Source: Rhodospirillaceae bacterium (GTDB lineage Bacteria; Pseudomonadota; Alphaproteobacteria; Bin65). From it: a DNA stretch of 64,000 nucleotides. The notes beneath the pieces were generated by a model that searched no databases, was not told the DNA's origin, and saw only the letters and a program-made list of their open reading frames with translations. A program made the position numbers and the translations under genes. Each line of letters begins with the position of its first letter. Position 1 is the stretch's first letter. The stretch covers positions 124,001-188,000 of the forward strand of contig JAPPLJ010000050.1 of the NCBI GenBank assembly GCA_028819475.1. The letters are read 5' to 3'. This document shows positions 46,617-56,410 of this stretch, one piece after another.

Positions 46617-47807
46617 ATGGCCCAGAACGCATCCGCCCGGCTGACCGGCCGTCCCGGATGGCAGCGCCTTTGGTCCGACGAGCGTACGCGCGGCCTGATC
46701 TACCAGTTGCTGGTCGTCCTCGGCCTGGCGCTGGTCATCGCCTTCATCGTTTCCAACACGATCGCCAACCTGCAGCGCGCCGGGCTCGCCTCGGGGTTCG
46801 GCTTCCTGTTCGACCAGGCCTTCTTCGACATCAATCAGCGCCTGATCGAATACAGCTCGACCTCGACCTTTGGCCGCGCGCTGATCGTCGGCATGCTCAA
46901 CACCGTGCTGGTCTCGGCGATGGGAATCGTCGCGGCGACGGGGATCGGCTTCATCGCCGGGATCCTGCGCCTGTCGCCCAATTTCCTGCTGAGCCGGATG
47001 GTCGGCGCCTATGTCGAGATTACCCGCAACGTGCCGCTGCTGCTGCAGATCATCTTCTGGTGGGTCCTGCTCAGCGGCCTGCCCAAGGTGCGGGAGAGCC
47101 TGTCGATCGGCGATTCCGTCTTTCTCAGCAACCGCGGCGTGCGCCTGCCGGCGCCGCTGTTCGAACCCGGCTTCGAATGGGTCGCCGGGGCCGCCCTGGC
47201 CGGGGTCGCCGCGGCGGTTTTCGTCGCGCGCTGGGCGCGGCGGCGCCAGGAAATGTCGGGTCAGCGCTTTCCCGTCGGCTGGGCCGGGCTGGTGCTGATC
47301 GCCGGCCTGCCGATCCTGGTCTACCTGTCCGCCGGCTCGCCGCTCGCCTGGGACGTGCCCAAGCCGACCCGGTTCAATTTCCGCGGCGGCTTCAACGTGA
47401 CGCCGGAACTGGTCGCGCTGTGGATCGCCCTGTCGACCTACACCGGCGCCTTCATCTCGGAAATCGTGCGCGCCGGAATCCTGTCGGTCAGCAAGGGCCA
47501 GACGGAAGCGGCGGGCGCGCTGGGGCTGCGGCCCGGCCAGACCATGCGGCTGGTCGTGATCCCGCAGGCGCTCAGGGTCATCATCCCGCCGCTGACCAGC
47601 CAGTATCTCAATCTCACCAAGAATTCCTCGCTGGCGATCGCGATCGGCTACCAGGACCTGGTGTCGATCGGCGGCACGATCCTCAACCAGTCGGGGCAGG
47701 CGCTCGAGGTCGTGGGCATCTGGATGGTGGTCTATCTCGGCCTGAGCCTGCTCACCTCGATGTTCATGAACTGGTACAACAAAAAGATTGCGCTGGTTGA
47801 GCGATGA
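46617..47807 (+). CDS. aapQ: General L-amino acid ABC transporter permease AapQ
   Basis: The 396-residue membrane protein has several transmembrane helices and the binding-protein-dependent EAA loop (KGQTEAAGALGLRPGQTMRL). The long periplasmic insert and VEITRNVPLLLQIIFWW are typical of AapQ. Its stop overlaps the aapM start by 4 bp. Confidence 0.95.
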   Translation: MAQNASARLTGRPGWQRLWSDERTRGLIYQLLVVLGLALVIAFIVSNTIANLQRAGLASGFGFLFDQAFFDINQRLIEYSSTSTFGRALIVGMLNTVLVSAMGIVAATGIGFIAGILRLSPNFLLSRMVGAYVEITRNVPLLLQIIFWWVLLSGLPKVRESLSIGDSVFLSNRGVRLPAPLFEPGFEWVAGAALAGVAAAVFVARWARRRQEMSGQRFPVGWAGLVLIAGLPILVYLSAGSPLAWDVPKPTRFNFRGGFNVTPELVALWIALSTYTGAFISEIVRAGILSVSKGQTEAAGALGLRPGQTMRLVVIPQALRVIIPPLTSQYLNLTKNSSLAIAIGYQDLVSIGGTILNQSGQALEVVGIWMVVYLGLSLLTSMFMNWYNKKIALVER

Positions 47808-48916
47808 CGGTGCAGCCCTTCCATCGCAGCCAGGCCGACATGCTGCCCGAGCGCGCGGCGCCGGTGACGACCGTCGGCGTCATCGGATGGCTGCGCACCA
47901 ACCTGTTCTCGAGCTGGATCAACGCCGCGTTCACGCTGATCGCGCTCTATCTGCTGTGGCTGATCGTTCCGGCCCTGATCGACTGGGCGTTCGTCAACGC
48001 CGATATCGCCGGCGACAACCGTTTCGCCTGCAAGAGCAGCGGCGCGTGCTGGGCCTGGGTCGACCAGCGCATCGACCAGTTTCTCTACGGTTTCTACACC
48101 GCCGAACAGACCTGGCGGGTCGATGTCGCCGTTCTCCTGCTGATCCCCGCGCTGGCGCCATTGCTGTTCGAGGGCGTGCCCTTCGCGCGCCAGCTGCGCT
48201 GGTTCTCGCTCGCCTATCCGGTGGTCGCGACCTTCCTGCTGGTCGGCGGCATCGGGCTCGAAGGCGTGCCGACCGACCAGTTCGGCGGCTTCATGCTGAA
48301 CCTGACGGTCGGGCTGGCGGGCATCGTGCTGTCGCTGCCGATCGGCATCCTGCTGGCGCTCGGCCGCCGCTCGCGCCTGCCGATCATCCGCATGCTGTGC
48401 ATCGGCTTCATCGAGATCGTGCGCGGCGTGCCGCTGATCACGCTGCTCTTCGTCTCGAACATCATCCTGCCGATCTTCCTGCCGCCCGACGTGACGGTCG
48501 ATTCGCTGATCCGGGTCATCGTGATGGTGACCGCCTTCGCCTCTGCCTACATGGCCGAGGTGATCCGCGGCGGGCTGCAAGCCATTCCGCGCGGCCAGTA
48601 CGAAGCGGCCCAGGCGCTCGGGCTGCGTTACTGGCAGTCCATGGGGCTGATCGTCCTGCCCCAGGCGCTCAAAATCTCGATTCCTGGCATCGTCAACACC
48701 TTCATCGGCCTGTTCAAGGACACCACGCTGGTCATCATCATCGGCCTGTTCGATATCCTCGGCATCGGCAACGCGATGGTGGCGCACCCCGACTGGCAGG
48801 GCCTGTCGACCGAGACCTACGTCTTCATCGCCCTGTTCTTCTTCGTCGCCTGTTTCTCCATGTCGCGCTATTCGATCCATCTGGAAAAGCGCCTCGACAC
48901 CGAACGGAGGTACTGA
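47804..48916 (+). CDS. aapM: General L-amino acid ABC transporter permease AapM
   Basis: The 370-residue membrane protein has the EAA loop (RGQYEAAQALGLRYWQSMGL) and IEIVRGVPLITLLFVSN. It forms a permease pair with AapQ. The ATPase gene follows 3 bp downstream. Confidence 0.95.
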   Translation: MTVQPFHRSQADMLPERAAPVTTVGVIGWLRTNLFSSWINAAFTLIALYLLWLIVPALIDWAFVNADIAGDNRFACKSSGACWAWVDQRIDQFLYGFYTAEQTWRVDVAVLLLIPALAPLLFEGVPFARQLRWFSLAYPVVATFLLVGGIGLEGVPTDQFGGFMLNLTVGLAGIVLSLPIGILLALGRRSRLPIIRMLCIGFIEIVRGVPLITLLFVSNIILPIFLPPDVTVDSLIRVIVMVTAFASAYMAEVIRGGLQAIPRGQYEAAQALGLRYWQSMGLIVLPQALKISIPGIVNTFIGLFKDTTLVIIIGLFDILGIGNAMVAHPDWQGLSTETYVFIALFFFVACFSMSRYSIHLEKRLDTERRY

Positions 48917-48919
48917 CGC

Positions 48920-49726
48920 ATGGCCGACGCGACCCCCGACGCGACCCCCGACGCAGCACCCGCCGCGGCCGGCGATCCGACGCAGGAATACAAGCGGATC
49001 ATCACGATCGAAGGGCTCAACAAGTGGTTCGGCTCGTTCCATGTGCTGCGCGATATCGACCTGATCGTCGAGCGCCAGGAAAAGATCGTCATCTGCGGGC
49101 CGTCGGGTTCCGGCAAGTCGACCCTGATCCGCTGCATCAACCGGCTGGAGGACCATCAGGAGGGCCGGATCGTCATCGACGGCACGGAGCTGACCCACGA
49201 CCTCAAGAATATCGACACCATCCGGCGCGAGGTCGGCATGGTGTTCCAGCAGTTCAACCTGTTCCCGCACCTCACCGTGCTGGAAAACCTGTGCATCGCG
49301 CCGATCTGGGTGCGCAAGACGCCGCGCGACGAGGCCGAGGCGCTGGCGCACCGCTATCTCGAACGGGTCAAGATTCCCGAGCAGGCCGACAAGTATCCCG
49401 GCCAGCTCTCCGGCGGCCAGCAGCAGCGCGTGGCGATCGCCCGGTCGCTGTGCATGCAGCCCAACATCATGCTGTTCGACGAGCCGACCTCGGCCCTCGA
49501 CCCGGAAATGATCAAGGAAGTGCTCGACGTGATGGTCGATCTCGCCGAATCCGGCATGACGATGCTGGTCGTCACCCACGAGATGGGCTTCGCCTCCCAG
49601 GTCGCCGACCGGGTGATCTTCATGGACCAGGGCCAGATCGTCGAGCAGAACACCCCGTCCGAATTCTTCAACAACCCGCAATCCGACCGCACCAGGCTGT
49701 TCCTCAGCCAGATACTCGACAAGTAG
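48920..49726 (+). CDS. aapP: General L-amino acid ABC transporter ATP-binding protein
   Basis: The 268-residue ATPase has Walker [13 protein letters not shown], signature [13 protein letters not shown], Walker [12 protein letters not shown], and H-loop VVTHEMGFA. It completes aapJQMP. The last 227 bp of similarity (49483-49709) recur at 54072-54298 beyond the adjacent accessory cassette, so this gene's 3' end marks the left junction of an insertion. Confidence 0.95.
   Translation: MADATPDATPDAAPAAAGDPTQEYKRIITIEGLNKWFGSFHVLRDIDLIVERQEKIVICGPSGSGKSTLIRCINRLEDHQEGRIVIDGTELTHDLKNIDTIRREVGMVFQQFNLFPHLTVLENLCIAPIWVRKTPRDEAEALAHRYLERVKIPEQADKYPGQLSGGQQQRVAIARSLCMQPNIMLFDEPTSALDPEMIKEVLDVMVDLAESGMTMLVVTHEMGFASQVADRVIFMDQGQIVEQNTPSEFFNNPQSDRTRLFLSQILDK
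49483..49709. repeat. aapP 3'-end repeat, left copy (inside aapP)
   Basis: Direct repeat of 54072-54298, with 9 differences, all at third codon positions and synonymous. It bounds the left side of the AlkB/helicase/methyltransferase cassette. Confidence 0.9.
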
Positions 49727-49759
49727 CGGGTCGCAGGTTTCAGGCAGCTATACGGCTGT

Positions 49760-52006
49760 TCAGTGCAAACGCGTCTTACGGAAGGTTAACGAAATCCGTC
49801 TAGACCGCTTCGTCCATTTGCGCTTGCCCTGCCTATTCATGGACGGTTCATTATCCCGCTTAGGGATTTCATGGTCCCACAGATATCTCGCGTCGCCCGT
49901 GAGGACCGCAACGCTGCGGCGTTCAAGACGTTTTTCGACCTTTTCCTTACTACTGCGGCATCGAAACACCATGCCCCATGTCTCGAGCAGGCTGACAGTC
50001 GCTATCTGTCCGGTGAAACTGTCCCGAGCATCGATGTGAGGTGTAATGCCTTGTTTTCCTATATATTCGTTGACGATCAACTGGTCCGGCAGTTCTTCCA
50101 TCAACCCTTCGTTCACAAGTCTCCGAGCTAATTCCATTGCCCACTCAGGCAATTCGCCGAGTTGCATGGAGGCATCGATCCGGCGCTTCTTGTAGTCGTA
50201 CCGCCAGCCATAATGCTGCACACGGCGTTGAAGTTCCGTGCTCCACGCGCCTCGGTCTATGTAATCCATCAGCCTTAATTCTTCTTCTTCGGTTGTGAAA
50301 TCAGGTCTGTAAATCAAACCCGGAGGCTTGCTTTCCAACTGGTCAGAAACAGTTTCCGGCGAATCGGTGCCGATATCGGACTCGATATCCGGTCGGCGAA
50401 GAGAACTCTCCGGCGGGTCGGGAAGGTCCCCGGCCTCGGTAGCCAACCGAATACGAAATTCTTCGAGATCGATTTGCTCTTCGACATCGGCGCCTGCTGG
50501 CAGTCGAAGGCTCTTTTCCCCTTCGATGACAAGAGCATCGCCATCGACGGACAAGCGTCCGCCGCCAAGAGTGTCGACGCGCCCTTCCGGCAGGAAAAGC
50601 CGCCGCTCGATGCAAGGCCATTCCAATCGACTGGCAAGAGTCAAAGCCGCTTCGCCCGCGGCATTGTCAGTCAGGTCGGAGGCGTACCACTTGGCGCGGG
50701 ATTTCCACGGCTTGCGTATGACAGATTGGCCACGCCAGGTCAGGGTAAAACACCCGTCCTCATGTGCCTGTTCGAGGGGCGTTTGTTGGGACGGAAGCAG
50801 CGCTTCCAGGTCGCTGCCCGGCCGGGACGCTTCCAGAGCGCAGATCGCGACGAACTCCTGCAGATTGGCGTCACCTCGAAATTCCTTGTCGAGATCACGA
50901 TAACCGTGACGCCATCCGCACAGGGTAGCGGCGGCCCACCACACCCCCGGCGGTACACCCGACATGCCCCGGTTCCATGACTTGAATCTCACCGGGTCGG
51001 GCCGCAGTAAAGCGAGCTGAATGGCAAGACCGGCAGCATTCTGCCGCCAACCGGCACAAACAATCGTCTCGTCCGCCGCAATTATACGCAGTGTCCGGTC
51101 AAGCCAGGTATCGACTGTCCGATTCGTGTCGTTGCCGCACGCAGCCTCGGCGATCTTCTCGGCAAGTGCGCCGGGAGCGTCATTTCCGGCGGTCGGCCAC
51201 CGCATACAACGCAACGCTGCCCGCCAGAGCCTCTCTTGATCGTCCGTTGCGTCACGAGCGGACCCTGTTACATGCTCAAATAGCCAAGGGTGCTCCAACC
51301 ATTGCGCATCGAGTTTTCCGATCCTTTCCGCGACACCAGCTGCATCCCCACCCAAGGCCTTTCGAAGCACCTCGATCCAGGGTCCGACTCGGGGTACGGC
51401 CCATATCGCCATCATCATCGCACCCTGGATTGCATTCAGGCTTTCGGGCAATTCAAGCGGTTGGGTTTCCGGGAAGGTAAAATCGCCAGCCGGCCGATGT
51501 TCCCGCGCGAAGCCGGTGGTGGCGATTGTCGTATCGGGTAGTGAGACGTTGGAGAATTGACCCGCCATCGCGAGAAGGTGCGTCTTCATTTCGGAGGAGG
51601 GGACTTCGACGGCCCTAACCGCATAGAGGGGAAGCGGCGCGCACCAGGGAACGACCCGGGGCTCGTCTCCATCTTCATTCCCCGCCACGATAAGCTCCAG
51701 GCCCTTCCGCGCATCCGGGAAAGCGAGCTTGTCCACATCGAACGCGAGCCGGACCGGAATGAGGTTCGGTCCACCGGAATACTCCTCCGATACGAAGCTC
51801 TCTTCACCTAGGACAAAGCAGGAACCGGAGGGTGGGCGCAGCCAGCCGTCCTGGCTGGCGTCGAATAGTCTTCGATGGTTGGTCTCCAGGCCGAGCCACC
51901 TTGGCAACGCGGCACTGGTATCCTGGCTTAGCGGAATTTGTTCCGCGGCGGGCTTGGTATGCCCGTCCGGCGGGTCCATGAAGTTGAAAATGGTCTGTCC
52001 ACTCAT
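49760..52006 (-). CDS. Large protein with C-terminal AlkB-like 2-oxoglutarate/Fe(II) dioxygenase domain
   Basis: The last 180 or so residues of this 748-residue protein form an AlkB fold: iron ligands H657 and D659 in ITPHIDARD and H712 in LWDHEI, and the 2-oxoglutarate arginines in RRISLTFR (R737, R743). AlkB enzymes remove alkyl lesions or methyl groups from nucleic acids. Residues 1 to about 560 are not recognised. They include a tryptophan-rich middle region (GVWWAAATLCGWRHGYRD, WLEHPWLFEHV) and an acidic linker before the AlkB part. It is the last gene of a three-gene operon; its ATG overlaps the helicase stop (ATGA at 52003-52006). GC is visibly lower than in flanking core genes, suggesting transfer. 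Confidence 0.8.
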   Translation of the reverse strand: MSGQTIFNFMDPPDGHTKPAAEQIPLSQDTSAALPRWLGLETNHRRLFDASQDGWLRPPSGSCFVLGEESFVSEEYSGGPNLIPVRLAFDVDKLAFPDARKGLELIVAGNEDGDEPRVVPWCAPLPLYAVRAVEVPSSEMKTHLLAMAGQFSNVSLPDTTIATTGFAREHRPAGDFTFPETQPLELPESLNAIQGAMMMAIWAVPRVGPWIEVLRKALGGDAAGVAERIGKLDAQWLEHPWLFEHVTGSARDATDDQERLWRAALRCMRWPTAGNDAPGALAEKIAEAACGNDTNRTVDTWLDRTLRIIAADETIVCAGWRQNAAGLAIQLALLRPDPVRFKSWNRGMSGVPPGVWWAAATLCGWRHGYRDLDKEFRGDANLQEFVAICALEASRPGSDLEALLPSQQTPLEQAHEDGCFTLTWRGQSVIRKPWKSRAKWYASDLTDNAAGEAALTLASRLEWPCIERRLFLPEGRVDTLGGGRLSVDGDALVIEGEKSLRLPAGADVEEQIDLEEFRIRLATEAGDLPDPPESSLRRPDIESDIGTDSPETVSDQLESKPPGLIYRPDFTTEEEELRLMDYIDRGAWSTELQRRVQHYGWRYDYKKRRIDASMQLGELPEWAMELARRLVNEGLMEELPDQLIVNEYIGKQGITPHIDARDSFTGQIATVSLLETWGMVFRCRSSKEKVEKRLERRSVAVLTGDARYLWDHEIPKRDNEPSMNRQGKRKWTKRSRRISLTFRKTRLH

Positions 52007-53106
52007 GGCCGCTCTAGGATATCAGCGCCCGGCAATCGTTCAAGAAGAGCGGCGGGCAAGTGATCGCCCTCGTGCATCAGGAAGAGATTATCCCGCGCCC
52101 GGGCGCAAAGCATGTACATCTTGCGATTGTTCACTTCGCTGGCCCGACGAAGAAGCACGCCGATCTCCATGACGAAGACGGTGTCGAACTCCTGACCTTT
52201 GATCGAATTTACATTCAGGATCGTGATTCCCGGTGCCAGCAGGTCGATCTCGTTCTCGTTTTTCCTTTCGTTCGTGTAAGATTGAACGCGTTGCCCGGCG
52301 AGTCGAGCCCGTAATCTGGAATACAGATCCTTGCCGGTCGGGTTTCGCACCACAGCAACGCCGACACGGCCGCCTCGCGTACTGTACCAGTTGGCGATTA
52401 ACTCGGTCGCGCTCCCCATGCGGTAGGCCACCAGCCGGGGCAGTTCGCCCGATGGACGGCGCTTGACTTCGGGAACGGGGGCATCGCCTGCATGAAAGAA
52501 TTCGGCGACGCGCGCGATCTCGGGTGTGTTGCGATGGTTGGCGGTGAGCAGGATCGGATCGCCGAAACGCCCCGCAACCTTGATGTCGCGGAGCGTGGAA
52601 CGGTCGGCGCGGAGCGCTTGGTCCTCATCGGCGAAAACCGTGACGGTGTTCGCGACGAAATCCCGGAGGTACCGGAAAAATGAACGGGGAAGGTCCTGAG
52701 CTTCGTCCACGATTGTGTGAACCGGTCCCGGCGTGACGCCGCGCTCCTGCAGCTTTGAAAACATCCCGTCCCAGATGTAGTCGTAGTCGTCGCCTTTTCT
52801 GGACGGCACCGGGGAGGCCGTCTGTCTGCGGTAGTGGCGGCTCACGAATCTGTGCATGGTGCGCGCGTTGACCCGTCCTTCTGTCAGCTGGGCGATAAGG
52901 CGGCGGAGCATCCGGTTGAAAGTTATCAGCACCGCCGAATTGCCGGCGTCGGCTAGCATTTGGGCACGCTGAACCGCGAGCACCGTCTTGCCGGAGCCCG
53001 GCGGTCCCACCACAAACAGCGACTCTTTGAACGGCGTCTCTAGGACACCAAGTTGTCTCTCGTCGCGCGCGATCTCTTCGTAGGTGGGCAGTTGCACTTC
53101 ATTCAC
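52003..53106 (-). CDS. SF1 (UvrD/Rep-like) helicase-type ATPase
   Basis: The 367-residue product (GTG start at 53106, overlapping the upstream stop) has Walker A GPPGSGKT (residues 34-41), Walker B DEAQD (134-138), motif III-like FADEDQALRADR, motif V NSIKGQEFDTVFV and a terminal YMLCARARDNLFL (motif VI). This is a compact UvrD/Rep-like fold without the large 1B/2B insertions, so it may be a nucleic-acid-dependent switch ATPase rather than a processive helicase. It is translationally coupled to both neighbours. Confidence 0.82.
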   Translation of the reverse strand: MNEVQLPTYEEIARDERQLGVLETPFKESLFVVGPPGSGKTVLAVQRAQMLADAGNSAVLITFNRMLRRLIAQLTEGRVNARTMHRFVSRHYRRQTASPVPSRKGDDYDYIWDGMFSKLQERGVTPGPVHTIVDEAQDLPRSFFRYLRDFVANTVTVFADEDQALRADRSTLRDIKVAGRFGDPILLTANHRNTPEIARVAEFFHAGDAPVPEVKRRPSGELPRLVAYRMGSATELIANWYSTRGGRVGVAVVRNPTGKDLYSRLRARLAGQRVQSYTNERKNENEIDLLAPGITILNVNSIKGQEFDTVFVMEIGVLLRRASEVNNRKMYMLCARARDNLFLMHEGDHLPAALLERLPGADILERP

Positions 53107-53929
53107 CGAGGCGCAGAACCTGCCGCGGCGGCCGGTGGAAGAGGGCGTAGTAAAGTTTGCGATTTTGTATACGGCCCCGCCGCTCAACAAAAATCTCGCC
53201 CTGGTCTTCGGCACGCAGCTCAAAACCGGCCGCTTCCAGCAACTTCCGAAACTCCGTGTACCGGCGGTTGAACTCTTGCCGGGTAGAGTTGGTGTAGAGC
53301 AGCGTCACGGCGCCGCGGCCGAGCCGGTCGAGCAGGCCTTCCAGATCGCCGAACATAGCTTCGACATTCAAGGTGGGGCTCGCGAACAGGTAGGACACGA
53401 TCACGATCACGTCCCGCCATCCGGGGCGGTGCGGCCAATCCACGGAGCCGGGGTCGGGAGCCCAATGCGTCGTCACCTTTCCGGGTATGAGATCCGAACC
53501 TGCCAAATTGGCGCCGAGCCGCCGCATCGAATCGGCGCGGTCGACGCCGATGTAGTCGAAGCACGGGTCCGCCCCGAGCGTCGCCGCCAGCGCGAGCCCG
53601 CCAGTGAAGGGGCCGCAGCCCACATCCACAACGATGGGATTGGGAGGCCTTTCGCCGGCGAGAAGCTGGCCGAACGCCGCGACGAGTTCCTCAAGGTGTC
53701 CCTTCTGGTTCAAATACGCATAGAGCAAGGCCAAGTCATTCGGGGACAGGTCTCCGTATGGCGCATCGAAATCGGCTTGACCGCCGCCGACGGCGTCGAA
53801 TGCCCGGTCCCTATCCATACCGAAGAACGAGTCGCCTTGTGACCGGGGATCGTCGCGGACAGGGCCGACGACTTCGTCTCTCCGCAATCGATTGAGCCAA
53901 TCCGGTAACTCTACGGGGTCCAAGGCCAC
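53099..53929 (-). CDS. Class I SAM-dependent methyltransferase-like protein
   Basis: The 276-residue protein has SAM motif [13 protein letters not shown] (residues 100-111) and the acidic motif [10 protein letters not shown]. The catalytic and target residues are not clear. It is the first gene of the cassette. The GTG at 53929 directly abuts GGAGG, so a TTG at 53923, 6 nt downstream of GGAGG, is a better-spaced start. Substrate unknown; the neighbours suggest nucleic acid. Confidence 0.75.
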   Translation of the reverse strand: MALDPVELPDWLNRLRRDEVVGPVRDDPRSQGDSFFGMDRDRAFDAVGGGQADFDAPYGDLSPNDLALLYAYLNQKGHLEELVAAFGQLLAGERPPNPIVVDVGCGPFTGGLALAATLGADPCFDYIGVDRADSMRRLGANLAGSDLIPGKVTTHWAPDPGSVDWPHRPGWRDVIVIVSYLFASPTLNVEAMFGDLEGLLDRLGRGAVTLLYTNSTRQEFNRRYTEFRKLLEAAGFELRAEDQGEIFVERRGRIQNRKLYYALFHRPPRQVLRLGE

Positions 53930-54064
53930 CCTCCGTTATCTGCAAGATGTTGCAAGCAGTGCAGTCCGGGCGACACATTGAGAATTGCGACTTGGTGTGC
54001 GGCCCTGCGGTGAACACCATAAACGGTAGTGGTATCAATCTGCGAGTATGCCTCAGTCAAACCC

Positions 54065-54318
54065 AAGGGACGCCGACCTCGGCGCTCGATCCGGAGATGA
54101 TCAAGGAGGTGCTCGACGTGATGGTCGATCTCGCCGAATCCGGCATGACCATGCTGGTCGTGACCCACGAGATGGGCTTCGCCTCCCAGGTCGCCGACCG
54201 GGTGATCTTCATGGACCAGGGCCAGATCGTCGAACAGAACACCCCGTCCGAGTTCTTCAACAACCCCCAATCCGACCGCACCAGGCTGTTCCTCAGCCGA
54301 ATTCCGGCATCCGGATGA
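54065..54318 (+). pseudogene. aapP: Truncated 3' fragment of aapP
   Basis: This encodes only the last third of an AapP ATPase, starting at [13 protein letters not shown] (Walker B) and running through [14 protein letters not shown] to RLFLSR, then a divergent tail. There is no Walker A or signature motif. It is a displaced copy of the gene end at the right border of the cassette. Confidence 0.88.
54072..54298. repeat. aapP 3'-end repeat, right copy
   Basis: Matches 49483-49709 at 218 of 227 positions; all 9 differences are synonymous. The accessory cassette lies between the two copies. Confidence 0.9.
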
Positions 54319-54339
54319 TCGGTTCGATCCGCCTCTTCC

Positions 54340-55092
54340 TCATACCTCCAACAGTTTGCCGAATCCCGTAACCTTGTCCTTGATGCCGATCAGGCGGAGG
54401 CAATGCCAGAAGCTGGCTTGATTGCTTCCCACGACAGGTTTTCCGATCCGCCGCTCCGCGTCCTCAATGATATCGAGCGAGCGCAGCGCGCCGCAACTGA
54501 GGAAAACCGCGTCGGCGTCCGGACGGTCCAGGCCGACGGCGAAGTCGAGGAGATAGGCGGGGCTCACCAGGTTCATCTCGACATCGGTCGTGAGCGACAG
54601 GCCCTCGGCCGCAACGACCTCGAAGCCCTGCTGCTCGAAATAGGCTTTCTCCAGCGCATCGATATCCGGTGTGTACGCCGTGCCGATGCTCAATCTTCGT
54701 ACGCCGAGCGCCTGTAAGGCCGCGACAACGCCGGAAAGCAGCGTGGTCCCGATGACGCCGTTTCGCCCGGCCTCCAGCTTGCGACGGATGACCTCTTCGC
54801 CGATGACGAAACTGCCGGAGGTGCAATTGTAACACAGTACATCCAGGTCGTTTCGCGCCGGCAGGAACCCGGCCAGCGCCTCGTCCAGGTCATGCTCCAT
54901 CTGTGCAAGGTTCTCGACTGTGCATTCCTTCTGCATGCGCATATGGGTGAAGCTGAGGCCTACGCCGTCAGGCCGCATCCGGAACATGTCTCCCTCAGTC
55001 AGCCCGGCATTGGCGACACAGACGAAGCCGAGGCGTGCCCGCGGATAGGGGCCTTTATCGAACCGGACCCTACCTGTTTCGACTTTTTCCAT
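54340..55092 (-). CDS. Asp/Glu racemase superfamily enzyme (maleate isomerase / arylmalonate decarboxylase-like)
   Basis: The 250-residue protein has the two-cysteine layout of the superfamily: YNCTSGSFVIGEE for the N-terminal half and LSCGALRSLDIIED for the C-terminal half. Members are maleate cis-trans isomerases, arylmalonate decarboxylases and EutA-like proteins of ectoine catabolism. It is the last gene after a TRAP transporter and lies 7 bp downstream of dctM. Confidence 0.85.
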   Translation of the reverse strand: MEKVETGRVRFDKGPYPRARLGFVCVANAGLTEGDMFRMRPDGVGLSFTHMRMQKECTVENLAQMEHDLDEALAGFLPARNDLDVLCYNCTSGSFVIGEEVIRRKLEAGRNGVIGTTLLSGVVAALQALGVRRLSIGTAYTPDIDALEKAYFEQQGFEVVAAEGLSLTTDVEMNLVSPAYLLDFAVGLDRPDADAVFLSCGALRSLDIIEDAERRIGKPVVGSNQASFWHCLRLIGIKDKVTGFGKLLEV

Positions 55093-55099
55093 AGCAGGC

Positions 55100-56407
55100 T
55101 CAATTGCGTGACATCATGGCCGACGGCAGCCAGGTCGCCAGCTCCGGCACGAGGACGAGAATTACCACTCCCAAAAGCATCAGGAGAAACATCGGCAGCG
55201 CTGCGCGCGAGATATAGCCGATGCCCCGCCCCGTCATACTCTCGACGAGGAACAGGTTGAAGCCGATGGGCGGCGTGATGAGCGCCATCTCGCCGACCAG
55301 CACGACAAAGACGCCGAACCAGATCATGTCGATCCCGGCGGTACGGACCAGCGGCTCGATCACCGCCATGGTCAGAACTATCATCGAGATGCCGTCCAGA
55401 AAGCAGCCAAGCCCGATGTAGAACAGGGTCAGGATCGCGATGAGCAGTGCCGGCGACAGCCCGAGCGTCCCGATCCATTCGGCGAGCGTCCTGGGTAAGC
55501 CCGTAAAGGCCATCGCCTGGGTCAGAAGGGCGGACCCGGCAAGGAGCAGCATGATCATCGAGGTGGTCTTGACGGTTCCCGCAAGCGCCGCCCTCAGACT
55601 CGCTACACTCAGAGTCCGCTGAAGCGCCGACAGGGCGAGCGCACCGATCACGCCGATAGTCGCTGCCTCGGTCGGCGAGGCGATTCCGAGATAGATCGAT
55701 CCGATCACAAGAGCGATCAGCAGCACGATCGGCGTAAGCCTGCCCAATCCGATCAGCTTTTCGCCAAAAGTCGCCGGCGCTTCCCGCCGCGCCCGACCTT
55801 CCTGCGTGACGATACCCCAGATGAAAATATAGAGCAGAAACAGACCGGCCAGCATCAGGCCCGGAAGAATCCCGGCGATGAACAACCGGCCGATCGATTC
55901 CTGCACGGTCACGCCATAGATGATCATCGTGATCGAAGGAGGAATCAGCAGCCCGAGCGTGCCCGCTCCGGCAAGCGTGCCGGCGCTCAGGGAGTCCGGA
56001 TAGCCACGACTGCGCAATTCCGGCAGCGTCATCTTGCCGACCGTCATGAGCGTCGCCGCGCTGGAGCCCGAAATGGCCGCAAAGGTCGAACAGCCAACGA
56101 TATTGACATGCAGGAGGCCGCCGGGGAGCCGCCGCATCAACGGAGACAATCCGGCAAACAGCGTTTCCGACAACTTCGATCGGAACAGGATCTCACCCAT
56201 CAGGATGAACAAAGGGAGCGCCGATAGACCCCACAGCGAGGTGTGCGACCAGATCGTCGTCGCCATTGCGTCGCCGATCGGCCGATCGGTGAACAGGATC
56301 ATCGCCGCAACGCCGGTGCCCAACAGGGCCATCCCGATCCAGACGCCCGGCGCAAGCAGGAAGACCAGAACCAGGAGGAGCAGCCCTGTGGCGCCAAGTC
56401 CGTCCAT
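55100..56407 (-). CDS. dctM: TRAP transporter large permease (DctM)
   Basis: The 435-residue polytopic membrane protein has family motifs FILMGEILFRS, GGLLHVNIVGCSTFAAISGS and SITMIIYGVTVQESIGRLFIAG. TRAP systems import organic acids or compatible solutes, driven by a sodium or proton gradient. It lies 3 bp after dctQ. Confidence 0.93.
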   Translation of the reverse strand: MDGLGATGLLLLVLVFLLAPGVWIGMALLGTGVAAMILFTDRPIGDAMATTIWSHTSLWGLSALPLFILMGEILFRSKLSETLFAGLSPLMRRLPGGLLHVNIVGCSTFAAISGSSAATLMTVGKMTLPELRSRGYPDSLSAGTLAGAGTLGLLIPPSITMIIYGVTVQESIGRLFIAGILPGLMLAGLFLLYIFIWGIVTQEGRARREAPATFGEKLIGLGRLTPIVLLIALVIGSIYLGIASPTEAATIGVIGALALSALQRTLSVASLRAALAGTVKTTSMIMLLLAGSALLTQAMAFTGLPRTLAEWIGTLGLSPALLIAILTLFYIGLGCFLDGISMIVLTMAVIEPLVRTAGIDMIWFGVFVVLVGEMALITPPIGFNLFLVESMTGRGIGYISRAALPMFLLMLLGVVILVLVPELATWLPSAMMSRN

Positions 56408-56410
56408 GAT

